Shown here piece after piece: positions 9,024 through 17,703 of a stretch of DNA of 43,994 nt; positions within the stretch are counted from its first letter, which is position 1; each line of letters opens with the position of its first letter. The DNA lies in NCBI RefSeq assembly GCF_023168145.1, contig NZ_BQYK01000004.1, forward strand, positions 1-43,994. Reading direction: 5' to 3'. The notes below the pieces were generated by a model, which was not told where the DNA came from, did not search any database, and saw only the letters and a list, made by a program, of their open reading frames with translations. This DNA is from Sporosarcina sp. NCCP-2222 (lineage in GTDB: Bacteria > Bacillota > Bacilli > Bacillales_A > Planococcaceae). The position numbers and the translations under genes are program-made.

Positions 9024-9849
9024 CATTTGTCGTGACCTCCATCATAATTTTTGTTACATACTCTTCCTCCCGGTTTTTCAGTACCGCATCATAGATATAT
9101 TCCTCGTACACGTATTGTCCAAGACAGTATCCATGTTGCTGCATGTAACTCAATAATCGTTCATAGGTGGACGATATGGTGTCAGCCGTCCCGATATGAT
9201 AGCCGACTAGAAAGCTGCCTCCGACCGCTTTGAAATAGGGATGGCCCTCCCTTGGATTCGGCTGCTCCATATACAAATAACTGTAATTTGAATAATCCCC
9301 TTTTAGGACATTCTCCTTTTTTGTCATTCCGCCAATTGGGTAACCCGAATCCAGCTGGGCACGATACAATTCCTCAATAAAATCCGAGACGGCTGCAACA
9401 AATTGCTCCTCCGTCGAATTTTCTATCGTATCACTTAAATACATTGTGCATTCTGGCAAGTATTCTAACGAGGTTTTATCGAATTCAATATCCAATGCCT
9501 CTTCGATTAGTTTTGATTTCACAAGAATCATATTTTCAATCATCTCGAGTTCCTGGCGCTTCTTTGATACGACCTCTTTTTGCAGACGCATTAAGTCCGA
9601 AAAGTTCTCGGGCGATTTATTTGCCATGTATTCTTGAATCTCCTTTAATGTCATTCCGACTGCTTTTAACAGTTCAATGACACTAAAAAATTCATATTGG
9701 GCAATTGAATAATACCGATACCCCTTTTCATCTTTCATGATCGGAGCCAATAATCCGATTTGGTCATAGTAGATCAACGTTTGCTTATTGACCTTGCAAA
9801 GGTCAGCAAATTCACCAGTGGTAAACAGTTTTTCTTTTCGAATACTCAA
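9013..9849 (-). CDS. MerR-family regulator with effector-binding domain
   Basis: Protein of about 278 aa. The N-terminal MerR helix-turn-helix is clear (LFTTGEFADLCKVNKQTLIYYDQIGLL, residues 9-35, quoted here in part by its ends LFTTGEF and YYDQIGLL), followed by KGYRYYSIAQYEF and a dimerisation helix. The C-terminal half (about residues 120-270) resembles the GyrI/BmrR drug-binding fold. Such proteins twist an overlong promoter spacer and activate efflux genes when they bind ligand. It is divergent from a GNAT-MATE operon whose promoter has the exact MerR architecture, so that operon is its likely target. Confidence 0.9.
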   Translation of the reverse strand: MSIRKEKLFTTGEFADLCKVNKQTLIYYDQIGLLAPIMKDEKGYRYYSIAQYEFFSVIELLKAVGMTLKEIQEYMANKSPENFSDLMRLQKEVVSKKRQELEMIENMILVKSKLIEEALDIEFDKTSLEYLPECTMYLSDTIENSTEEQFVAAVSDFIEELYRAQLDSGYPIGGMTKKENVLKGDYSNYSYLYMEQPNPREGHPYFKAVGGSFLVGYHIGTADTISSTYERLLSYMQQHGYCLGQYVYEEYIYDAVLKNREEEYVTKIMMEVTTNEKG

Positions 9850-9865
9850 TTTTCAACGTCTCCTC

Positions 9866-9896
9866 TTGACTATATAGTTACTATATACCCTACATT
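9866..9896 (+). promoter_or_regulatory. MerR-type promoter with 19-bp spacer and operator dyad
   Basis: -35 TTGACT (9866-9871) and -10 TACATT (9891-9896) are separated by 19 bp instead of 17. The spacer region contains a perfect dyad, TATATAGT (9871-9878), one base, ACTATATA (9880-9887). This is the classical MerR-activated layout, and it points to the GNAT-MATE operon. The divergent merR gene starts 17 bp away, so the same operator probably controls it too. Confidence 0.9.
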
Positions 9897-9933
9897 GTAG
9901 GTAGCCCCATTGAAAGAGAAAGGTTTTGACATT

Positions 9934-10404
9934 ATGTTCACGGAAATTCGTGACGATTTTAACGAAGAAGAAATTTTAGCATTACGTATTGCAGATGAGC
10001 AGGAGGGCTTTATTGAGAGTACGCTGGAATGCTTGCAAGAAGCAGAACACGACCGTCGGTTTATTCCGGTCGGCCTGTACATGGAGGATAGGGCTGTCGG
10101 ATTCGCCATGTACGGCATGTTCCCGCATGCAGAGAATGAGCAGCGTGTTTGGTTGGACCGCTTTTTGATTGATGAACGCTATCAGCATCAAGGGCTAGGT
10201 AAACACTTTTTAGAGTTCCTTTTACGCTATTTAACCGATCTGTATGATTGTCGCCAGCTATTTTTAAGTGTGTATGAGACGAATACAGCCGCTATTCATT
10301 TATACAAGAAATTCGGCTTCGCTTTTAATGGTGAGCTGGATGAAAATGGCGAGAAGGTAATGGTGAAGGAGATACACAAACATGACAACGATGAATCACA
10401 TTGA
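9934..10404 (+). CDS. GNAT-family N-acetyltransferase (first gene of MerR-controlled operon)
   Basis: Protein of about 156 aa. The acetyl-CoA loop is in DERYQHQGLGKHFLEFLL and the C-terminal motif is NTAAIHLYKKFGFAF. It resembles diamine/spermidine-type or antibiotic GNATs, but the substrate is not certain. ATG 9934 follows AAAGG at a wide spacing; the longer TTG start at 9910 has no ribosome site and is nearly at the -10 box. Its end overlaps the MATE gene by 23 bp, implying translational coupling. An acetylase plus a multidrug pump under one MerR regulator suggests a drug or polyamine resistance unit. Confidence 0.9.
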   Translation: MFTEIRDDFNEEEILALRIADEQEGFIESTLECLQEAEHDRRFIPVGLYMEDRAVGFAMYGMFPHAENEQRVWLDRFLIDERYQHQGLGKHFLEFLLRYLTDLYDCRQLFLSVYETNTAAIHLYKKFGFAFNGELDENGEKVMVKEIHKHDNDESH

Positions 10405-11740
10405 AAGCCGGCCACTCCGGCCATTGTTTTTATCCTATCTGATTCCCTCGCTAATCGGAATGACGCTTATGTCGGTCAATATTTTAATTGACGGTATTTT
10501 TGTCAGTCATGGCGTGGGTCCAACAGCGCTCGCAGGAGTCAATATAGCCGTTCCCATTTTCTCTATCTTACTCTCCATATCTCTTTGGATCGGTATGGGG
10601 GGCGCGACCCTCTATTCCATCTCGCTCGGCGAGGGACAGACAAAACGCGCATTAAAAATATTTACATTATCATTCGGCCTAATGCTCCTTATCGTTTTGT
10701 CTTTAGTGAGCGTGCTGCTGATTAACTTAAAGGACATCTCCTATTTATTCGGAGCAAGCGACCTAACCTATCCTTATGTTCATGAATACCTGCGTGTCAT
10801 TTTACTATTTGGTGTATTTTACACGACCGAAAACCTGTTAAGCATCTTTATTCGAAATGACGGGAATCCGAAGCTTGCGATGATGGGCTTGATTACAACT
10901 TCTATTCTCAATATCCTATTGAATTATCTATTCGTTTTTGTATTTGATTACGGGGTAACAGGCGTGGCTTTTGCTACTGCACTGTCCACAGTTGCAGGCC
11001 TGATGGTGTTGTCCCTTCATTTCTTTTGGAAACGGGCCAACCTGAAATTTGTTCCAGGATTTCTAAACTGGCACGATACGATGAAAATCATTTCCATCGG
11101 CCTGCCCAGCTTTGTTGTTGAAGCCTCTATGGCCGTCATCATCATCTTCTATAATGTGACCTATTTACACTACATGGGTGCCAATGGCGTGACAGCCTAT
11201 GCGATGGTCAATTATGTCCACGCTGTCCTTTTGATGGTGTTCTATGGTATCGGAATGGCCTTACAGCCACTCGTCAGCTACCACTATGGCGCTGGTTTGA
11301 CAGGCAGATTAAAAGCCCTATTGAAAATCGGCATTATGACTTCTGTGCTTTTCGGTGTCGTTACAGCTACCTTGATCATGCTGTTTCCGAGCCAAATCAT
11401 CTCGTTGTTCGGAGACAGTACAGTGGAGATTCAGCAAATTGCCACACAAGGATTTGCCCATTTCGCGATCGGTTATCTATTCCTCGGAGTTAATCTGGTC
11501 TATGCGGAGTTTTTCCAATCCATTGAGCGAATTCGTTTAGCAACCGGAATTGTCTTATTGCGGAGCATTATACTTTTCGTTCCGGTCCTCATTCTTTTAC
11601 CGAAGTTCCTTGGAGGCCAGGCTATTTGGTGGGTATTTCCGTTAGTAGAAGGCATAACAGCATTAATCACTTATCTAATCAGCAAAATGAACATCGTTTC
11701 TCGCAAGATGCAAGCACAAAAAACAGGCGATTGCTCCTAA
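10382..11740 (+). CDS. MATE-family multidrug efflux transporter
   Basis: Membrane protein of 452 aa with about twelve hydrophobic helices in two repeated halves, as in Na+- or H+-driven MATE exporters. The N-terminal half begins LRPLFLSYLIPSLIGM and has the conserved ALAGVNIAVP; the second half starts near residue 230 (LPSFVVEASMAV). Ribosome site AAGGAGA lies inside the upstream GNAT gene. It belongs to the DinF/NorM superfamily; transported drugs cannot be predicted. Terminated by a strong hairpin 11721-11758 that overlaps its own 3' end. Confidence 0.92.
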   Translation: MTTMNHIESRPLRPLFLSYLIPSLIGMTLMSVNILIDGIFVSHGVGPTALAGVNIAVPIFSILLSISLWIGMGGATLYSISLGEGQTKRALKIFTLSFGLMLLIVLSLVSVLLINLKDISYLFGASDLTYPYVHEYLRVILLFGVFYTTENLLSIFIRNDGNPKLAMMGLITTSILNILLNYLFVFVFDYGVTGVAFATALSTVAGLMVLSLHFFWKRANLKFVPGFLNWHDTMKIISIGLPSFVVEASMAVIIIFYNVTYLHYMGANGVTAYAMVNYVHAVLLMVFYGIGMALQPLVSYHYGAGLTGRLKALLKIGIMTSVLFGVVTATLIMLFPSQIISLFGDSTVEIQQIATQGFAHFAIGYLFLGVNLVYAEFFQSIERIRLATGIVLLRSIILFVPVLILLPKFLGGQAIWWVFPLVEGITALITYLISKMNIVSRKMQAQKTGDCS

Positions 11741-11758
11741 TTCAGCAATCGCCTGTTT
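11721..11758. terminator. Bidirectional terminator between MATE and GGDEF genes
   Basis: AAACAGGCGATTGCT (11721-11735) pairs perfectly with AGCAATCGCCTGTTT (11744-11758). The left arm is inside the MATE coding end. It serves both converging operons. Confidence 0.9.
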
Positions 11759-11766
11759 ATTCGAGC

Positions 11767-13053
11767 TTAACCTATGCAGCAATTCCGGCCAGATTCCTTC
11801 GCTTCATACAAAGCCAAATCTGCCTGTTTGATCAATTCATCGTCTGTCATATTACCCTCCGCCACAGCGAGTCCAATACTCGTAGTGACTAAAAGACATC
11901 GGTCGGTGAATACCCATGGCTTCGCGATGGCTCTCTGGATTGATTCCGCGACTGCATAAGCATCCTCGCGTGAACCGACCGACGGCAGAAGCACAGCAAA
12001 TTCATCGCCGCCAAATCGCGCCACCGTGTCCATCCGGCGGACCGCACCTTTCAATCGTTTGCTGAATTCAGCAATGACCTGATCCCCAATATCATGGCCA
12101 TTCTGATCATTTATCCATTTAAACCGGTCGATATCGAGCAACAAAAGTGCCAGTCCCTCTCGCCGATACTGTTCCCGCTGCAATGCATCAGCAAGATGTT
12201 CATAGAATGCACGGCGGTTCCAAAGATCAGACAGCATGTCATGGTAGGCGAAATAACGCAATTGTTCCTCCGACCGCTTATCCACCGAAATGTCCCGTGC
12301 AATCGCCACAATACGGTTGATGCGATGCTGTTCATTGAACACGGGGGAGCCGTAAATCTCGAACCATATCCATTCATTCCATTTATTGCGCATCCGAAAT
12401 TTCACTTTAAAATGCCTTTGCTTCCGAAGCGAATCGGTGAACGCATTCACTAGACCCGATCGATCTTCGGGGTGTATAAAATAAGGAAACGGCCTTGCCA
12501 TGATCTCTTCCTCACTGAATCCGAGCGCCTCGGTGCAGGATGGCGAAATATATTCAACTTTGCCGTAGATATCGAGGATGACAATCAAATCCCGTGAATG
12601 ATTCGCGATGATCCGGAACTGGTCTTCCGTTTCATGCAGCTTCTCCTGTGACTTGGCCAGGTCGCGTTCCGCTTTTTTCATTGCGGTCATATCATGGGCA
12701 TGGATTACAATATGAGTGACCTGTCCTTCCTCATTCAACATCGGGACGAGACGGACAGAGGAATAGTACATCTCCCCATTCTCCATTTCGTAGGAATCTT
12801 CATAATGGAACTCACGCTTCGTATGGATTACGTGCAGATGGTTCAAACGAAAGAACTCGAATTTTTCTGGTGATTCTACTTCCCTTAGCGGTCTGCCGAT
12901 CGCTTCTGCAGTCAGCCATGTTCTCTCCATCGCGGCACGGTTTATGTATTCGTAATATAGCTCTTCATTATCCCGTACCCCGATTACCATCACCATTTCC
13001 TTTATGCCTTCAAATAAGATCCTATTCAACAATTGATTGTCCGTTTCTGTCAA
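11767..13053 (-). CDS. PAS-PAS-GGDEF diguanylate cyclase
   Basis: Soluble 428-aa protein with two PAS sensory domains (about residues 10-125 and 145-265) and a C-terminal GGDEF domain (265-428). The active-site motif ARFGGDEFAVLL is intact and RRMD five residues before it gives a complete inhibitory I-site, so it should make c-di-GMP under product feedback. No transmembrane segment is seen, so the signal is cytoplasmic. TTG start at 13053 follows GGGGGGAGG by five bases. It is 15 bp downstream of a GGDEF-EAL gene and is probably co-transcribed with it. Confidence 0.92.
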   Translation of the reverse strand: MTETDNQLLNRILFEGIKEMVMVIGVRDNEELYYEYINRAAMERTWLTAEAIGRPLREVESPEKFEFFRLNHLHVIHTKREFHYEDSYEMENGEMYYSSVRLVPMLNEEGQVTHIVIHAHDMTAMKKAERDLAKSQEKLHETEDQFRIIANHSRDLIVILDIYGKVEYISPSCTEALGFSEEEIMARPFPYFIHPEDRSGLVNAFTDSLRKQRHFKVKFRMRNKWNEWIWFEIYGSPVFNEQHRINRIVAIARDISVDKRSEEQLRYFAYHDMLSDLWNRRAFYEHLADALQREQYRREGLALLLLDIDRFKWINDQNGHDIGDQVIAEFSKRLKGAVRRMDTVARFGGDEFAVLLPSVGSREDAYAVAESIQRAIAKPWVFTDRCLLVTTSIGLAVAEGNMTDDELIKQADLALYEAKESGRNCCIG

Positions 13054-13068
13054 CGGAACCTCCCCCCT

Positions 13069-14637
13069 TTACTGTGCCAAATATTCCCCTTGAAGCCAGG
13101 CCTCCATCTGATCTGCTGTCAGCGGCCTATTGTAAAAGTAGCCTTGCCCATAATCGCATCCGAATTCTCGCAGCGCTTGAGCCTGTGTCTCCTCTTCAAT
13201 CCCCTCTGCGACAAGGGTTAACCCCAAATTCCGCCCCATATCGATGATTGTTTTTACAATGGATTTTGTATGCGGATGCTGAAGCATATCCTGGGTGAAT
13301 GATTGATCGATCTTTAATCGGTCTATCGGCAGATAACCCAAGATGCTCAGCGAAGAATAGCCGGTCCCAAAGTCATCCATGGAAATATTGATTCCGATCT
13401 TTTTCAACTCATTTAATATCGTAATCGACTCGTCATTTTGCATGAGTGATTCTGTTATTTCAATATCCAAGTGATCTGGCGACAAGCCTGTCCTCTTTAA
13501 GACATCTTCAATGAATTCTACAAATCCCGGTTCATTGATTTGGCGGATTGATACATTCACTGCCACACTCAAATGAGGGTGTCCTGCGAGTTGCCAAGCT
13601 TTCACTTGACTGCATGCAGCTTCAAGAACCCATTTGCCGATTGGAATGATTGCTCCTGTTTTTTCGGCGATTGAAATAAACTCATTGGGTGGAATAAATC
13701 CAAGTTCTGGATGATTCCAGCGAATTAACGCTTCCACCCCTTCCATCCGTTCAGTGGACAGCTTCACTATTGGTTGAAAATGAAGCTCTAGCCGGCCTGA
13801 GTCAACTGCAGTTCGCAAGCCATTTTCTAGTTTCATCTTCCGGACATCGCCGACAGCCGTCTGGGCGGAATAAAAGCTGTATGTATTGCCTCCTTTTTCT
13901 TTGGACTCATACATCGCCTTGTCCGCATTTTTCAGTAACGTCTCTGCATCTCGTCCGTCTTTAGGGAACAGACTCACGCCGATACTTGCTGTTGTGAAAA
14001 TTTCTTCTCCATTAATAATGAACGGTTCGCTGAATATGGAGAGAAGATCTGCTGATATCCCTTCCGCTTCATACTGATTCGTATGATTCAGAAGTACGAC
14101 AAATTCATCTCCGCCATGACGAAACACTTCAAACGTTTGAGGCAAATGCTCGCGAAGGCGCTTTGCCACTTGCCGAATAAAGATATCGCCATATAAATGG
14201 CCCATCGTGTCATTGATGACTTTAAAGCGGTCCAAGTCCAGGAATAAGACGGCATTCACTCGATCTTCATTTGTAATTTGATCCAATTTGCGAAAGAGCT
14301 GTCTTCGGTTTGGCAGCATAGTCAAATCATCATGGTTCGCATTATAACTAAGCTCATCATTCATCCTTCTCAATTGGTCACTTACCCGCGAGTTAACGAC
14401 CAATTGGTATTCCAGCCTTCGCGCATATACATCCATCCGATTAATCAAATAGATAAAAATCGGAGTGGCAAAGATGAGAAACACAGTAGTATCCACAATT
14501 TCATACCAGAGGTCATTATCAAATTTCCATTTAAAGATTTGACTTAGCAACTCTTCCAGCATGTTTGGCACGATAATGACCGCCAAAATGAAAATCCATA
14601 GCCTGCCATCCAAAAAGCCCTTAGTTTTTATTCCCAT
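13069..14637 (-). CDS. Membrane GGDEF-EAL protein (c-di-GMP turnover)
   Basis: Protein of about 522 aa with two N-terminal membrane helices (LWIFILAVIIVPNML and TTVFLIFATPIFIYLI), a coiled linker, then GGDEF (about 120-285) and EAL (290-520) domains. The GGDEF motif FRHGGDEFVVLL is intact but no RxxD I-site precedes it. The EAL domain keeps VEALIRW and DDFGTGYSS, so phosphodiesterase activity is likely. ATG 14637 has GGAG nine bases upstream; the alternative ATG 14652 has no ribosome site. Paired with the next cyclase, it suggests local opposed control of c-di-GMP. Confidence 0.92.
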   Translation of the reverse strand: MGIKTKGFLDGRLWIFILAVIIVPNMLEELLSQIFKWKFDNDLWYEIVDTTVFLIFATPIFIYLINRMDVYARRLEYQLVVNSRVSDQLRRMNDELSYNANHDDLTMLPNRRQLFRKLDQITNEDRVNAVLFLDLDRFKVINDTMGHLYGDIFIRQVAKRLREHLPQTFEVFRHGGDEFVVLLNHTNQYEAEGISADLLSIFSEPFIINGEEIFTTASIGVSLFPKDGRDAETLLKNADKAMYESKEKGGNTYSFYSAQTAVGDVRKMKLENGLRTAVDSGRLELHFQPIVKLSTERMEGVEALIRWNHPELGFIPPNEFISIAEKTGAIIPIGKWVLEAACSQVKAWQLAGHPHLSVAVNVSIRQINEPGFVEFIEDVLKRTGLSPDHLDIEITESLMQNDESITILNELKKIGINISMDDFGTGYSSLSILGYLPIDRLKIDQSFTQDMLQHPHTKSIVKTIIDMGRNLGLTLVAEGIEEETQAQALREFGCDYGQGYFYNRPLTADQMEAWLQGEYLAQ

Positions 14638-14813
14638 ACCCCGCTGCTCCATTTCTATTATTATACAATGCTACAATATCCAAACAAAGGATTAAAAAAC
14701 GGATTCTTTCAATATATAGTTAATATAATACTATATAAAATAAATAAAATCAGTATATTTTTCCTAAATAAATTTTGGAAAAACAAGGACTAATGTATCA
14801 ATTGTATTTCTCA

Positions 14814-14852
14814 AAAAAATCCCGCTATCCTAAATGGAATAGCGGGATTTTC
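14814..14852 (-). terminator. Terminator of the FMN reductase gene
   Basis: AAAATCCCGCTATCC pairs with GGAATAGCGGGATTTT with one bulged base. On the minus strand it ends in a T-run right after the stop codon. The AT-rich 14653-14813 stretch beyond it holds the c-di-GMP operon promoter region and nothing else I can identify. Confidence 0.85.
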
Positions 14853-15416
14853 TTAGTCTTGATCCAAAGCGTCTTTCGATAGATGCCGGCTCATTTCTGC
14901 GTACTGGATAAATACACGCGCAAGCTCTTGCAAACGTTCTTGCACGTCTACATCGATAATATTGTTTTCATTATCAAAATGGCTCGTATGAGTATACACA
15001 TAATTCGGTGTCACCATGCACCGGAAGTAATCCAAAATCGGCTTCAGCTGGTTCTCAACGACAAGATGATGCTGGAAGGTGCCGCCATTTGCCACAATGG
15101 ATACCGGTTTATACCGCATGGCATGCGGATGAAGCATATCAAACGCATTTTTCAGGACGCCTGGAATCGAACCTTGGAAGATTGGCGTTGCAATAATATA
15201 GGCATCCGCCTCTTCAAATTTCCGGACCAGTTTTTTCATATCATCATTATATTGATCGAACGGACGACCGTCGACAAATTGGTGGTCATAATCCGCAAAC
15301 CTTATCAGTTCAAGCTCATAGCCGCATCCCGTACCGTCGATATACGATCGTACGGTTTCAAGCACCGCTCCTGTTTTGCTGCCGATAATGGTCCCGTCCA
15401 CAAACAAAACTTTCAC
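14853..15416 (-). CDS. NADPH-dependent FMN reductase (flavodoxin-like)
   Basis: Protein of about 187 aa with the flavodoxin-like fold of the NADPH-dependent FMN reductase family. The flavin-binding signature is ATPIFQGSIPGVLKNAFD (about residues 75-92), with the N-terminal strand VKVLFVDGTIIGSKTG. Members reduce flavins, quinones or azo compounds; the exact substrate is unknown. GTG 15416 follows AAGGAGG by nine bases; the longer frame to 15452 has no ribosome site. It is single, with a terminator downstream and the antiporter gene 90 bp upstream. Confidence 0.85.
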   Translation of the reverse strand: MKVLFVDGTIIGSKTGAVLETVRSYIDGTGCGYELELIRFADYDHQFVDGRPFDQYNDDMKKLVRKFEEADAYIIATPIFQGSIPGVLKNAFDMLHPHAMRYKPVSIVANGGTFQHHLVVENQLKPILDYFRCMVTPNYVYTHTSHFDNENNIIDVDVQERLQELARVFIQYAEMSRHLSKDALDQD

Positions 15417-15506
15417 TAGGCATATCCTCCTTAGCTGTTCTCCATTACCCATCGTACCAAAGAATAGGGGAGGTTTCCCGAAATTGAGCTTACTGACCGC
15501 CCGGCT

Positions 15507-17438
15507 CTACTCTTTTTGAGAAGAACGCGGAGCTTCCCCCGGTATTTGCGGCTTTTCTTTCCCTATATCTTCTTTAAACAGTTCTTCAATTTCACTGTCT
15601 GTAATTGGATACTCTCCATTTTCCTCAAACAACCTCTCCTTGATCCGTGCAATATTCTTAGCCGGAGAAGTGAGTGCCAGAACGGAATCCCCGGCAGTCG
15701 CCTGAAGTTCCCTTTTGGCAGTGAAAAATTCCACATTTCCATCCGAACGCAAAATATAAAGGAGAATGGATGTATCATCCCGTTCTCGCAAATATTGCGT
15801 ATAACTATATTGCTTCGTAATCAATGTCTTTCGGATAAGATGCCCCTCATTCACTCGTTCGTCCAACTCATATATTGAAACAGGCGGACTAAATAGTGTC
15901 TGGCCGCCTGAAATACTGAGGCTCGATGATTCATTCCCGGCATGGAAGGCCGTTTGAAAAAGATGATGCCGCCCAAGATCCGGCGCGAAATCGGCGCAAA
16001 CATGGGCATTGTACGTATCGCTTTCCGTCATCGCGACCATGTAACGGAATGGCGTTAAATCAATATGGTACTCAATCTGTTCGGTTAAAATATCCCCTAT
16101 GTAGCTGGGAATGGAGCGTTTTCTTGCTTCTGCCAGAGCCTCCCAGGACTGATCGAGGATCAGGACTTCATGACCGTTATCCTGAATCGATTTTGCAAAG
16201 GCAGAAGCAAACTTCGAACCGCCGACAAGTAGCACACCGGATTCATCCGTTGTCGTCAAATTCAGCTTTCTTGCCAGCCAGCCGATTGAGAAACCATGCA
16301 GCACGACGGTGCTCAGAACAAGTGCAAACGTCAAGGCAGTCAGCATTTCTGCGTCCTGATAGCCATTGTCCACTAGGATGGAGGCAAAGTAGCCGGACAC
16401 CGTAAGGGCGACAATTCCCCGGGGAGCAATCCAGCCGACAAGCGTTCTTTCTTTCCATGTCAATTCGGTACCAATCGTCGAAACCCAAATGGATAGTGGC
16501 CGAACGACAAACAGCATCGCCGCCACATACAACAGGATATGCGGATTTAGAATATCGACTAAAATCCGGGTATCGAGAGAAGCAGTCAACATGACAAAAA
16601 TTCCGGAGATCAATAAAACTGAAATATTTTCTTTAAAATGCCGGACATCATTTAATGTTGTCATACGCAGATTTGCCATTGTCATCCCCATCGCCGTAAC
16701 AGCGAGCAGGCCGGTTTCATGCATGATTTCATCAGAAAAGACAAAGGTGAACAGCACAACGACGAAGAGGATCGGCGCTTTTAGAAATTCAGGTATGCTC
16801 CCCCGTTCGAATGCTCGCCCCATCAATCGGGCAGCTGCCCAACCGAGCAACACGGCAAAAGCAGAAGCAGTAAAGAAGAGCAACAGCGATTTCAAAGACA
16901 CTTCCGCCTGCAGGAATTTAATAAATTCAAAAGCGAAGACGGCAACGAGGGCGCCAAACGGGTCGACAACAATTCCTTCCCACTTGAGAATAGCTGCCAC
17001 CCTTGGCTTCAGCCGAGCTTGCCTGAGCAGTGGCAGAATTACCGTCGGCCCTGTGACAATGAACAGCCCTCCGATAATGAACGCGACCTCCCATGATAGG
17101 CCAGCCAAATAATGGGCGGCCAGCGATCCGGCAATCCAGGCAATGAATGCCCCGATGGTCACAATACGGCCAACTGGCTTGCTAAAGCCTCGGATTTCCC
17201 GGATATCTAAGTTCAAACTGCCTTCAAACAGAATAATGGCAACCGCAAATGTGATGATCGGACTGAACAGTTCCCCCATCGTCTCTTGAGGATCAATCCA
17301 GCCAAAAATCGGGCCTACCAGCAATCCAGCGACCGACATGACAACAATCGCAGGCATCCGATATCGCCATGCAATCCATTGCGAGAGCATTCCAATCAAT
17401 ATGACAAGCAGCAAATCGAATAGTAAGGAATCAAACAA
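15507..17438 (-). CDS. Cation:proton antiporter, CPA1 type with TrkA/RCK domain
   Basis: Protein of about 643 aa. The first 390 residues hold about twelve membrane helices with CPA motifs (VAGLLVGPIFGW, FEGSLNLD, TGPTVILPLL, VDPFGALVAV). The cytoplasmic C-terminus has a Rossmann-type TrkA-N stretch (VLLVGGSKFASAFAKS) and a TrkA-C-like region, so nucleotides or ligands may gate it. It should exchange Na+ or K+ for H+. TTG 17438 sits six bases after AGGGGG; the longer ATG at 17492 lacks a ribosome site. No terminator is obvious. Confidence 0.88.
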   Translation of the reverse strand: MFDSLLFDLLLVILIGMLSQWIAWRYRMPAIVVMSVAGLLVGPIFGWIDPQETMGELFSPIITFAVAIILFEGSLNLDIREIRGFSKPVGRIVTIGAFIAWIAGSLAAHYLAGLSWEVAFIIGGLFIVTGPTVILPLLRQARLKPRVAAILKWEGIVVDPFGALVAVFAFEFIKFLQAEVSLKSLLLFFTASAFAVLLGWAAARLMGRAFERGSIPEFLKAPILFVVVLFTFVFSDEIMHETGLLAVTAMGMTMANLRMTTLNDVRHFKENISVLLISGIFVMLTASLDTRILVDILNPHILLYVAAMLFVVRPLSIWVSTIGTELTWKERTLVGWIAPRGIVALTVSGYFASILVDNGYQDAEMLTALTFALVLSTVVLHGFSIGWLARKLNLTTTDESGVLLVGGSKFASAFAKSIQDNGHEVLILDQSWEALAEARKRSIPSYIGDILTEQIEYHIDLTPFRYMVAMTESDTYNAHVCADFAPDLGRHHLFQTAFHAGNESSSLSISGGQTLFSPPVSIYELDERVNEGHLIRKTLITKQYSYTQYLRERDDTSILLYILRSDGNVEFFTAKRELQATAGDSVLALTSPAKNIARIKERLFEENGEYPITDSEIEELFKEDIGKEKPQIPGEAPRSSQKE

Positions 17439-17703
17439 AGGAATCCCCCTCTCCTTCGAGAATAAAAACCAGTTTACCATACAACGGAACATCCATCAGG
17501 AATGGAATGTCTTCTTGCATCTACACTCCCTGCACTTCTTGAACTGTATCTTCAATTTGTAATTGGAAATCGTCCGTTCTAACTGGACAATTCAGCGAAA
17601 TCATTCCTAGCCGTTCCATTCAGGTTCAGGAATCTGCACATAACTGCTTTTTTCAAATCATAGGGTGAAAGGGAGAGTAATGGATTCATAGGTCATAGAA
17701 AGG

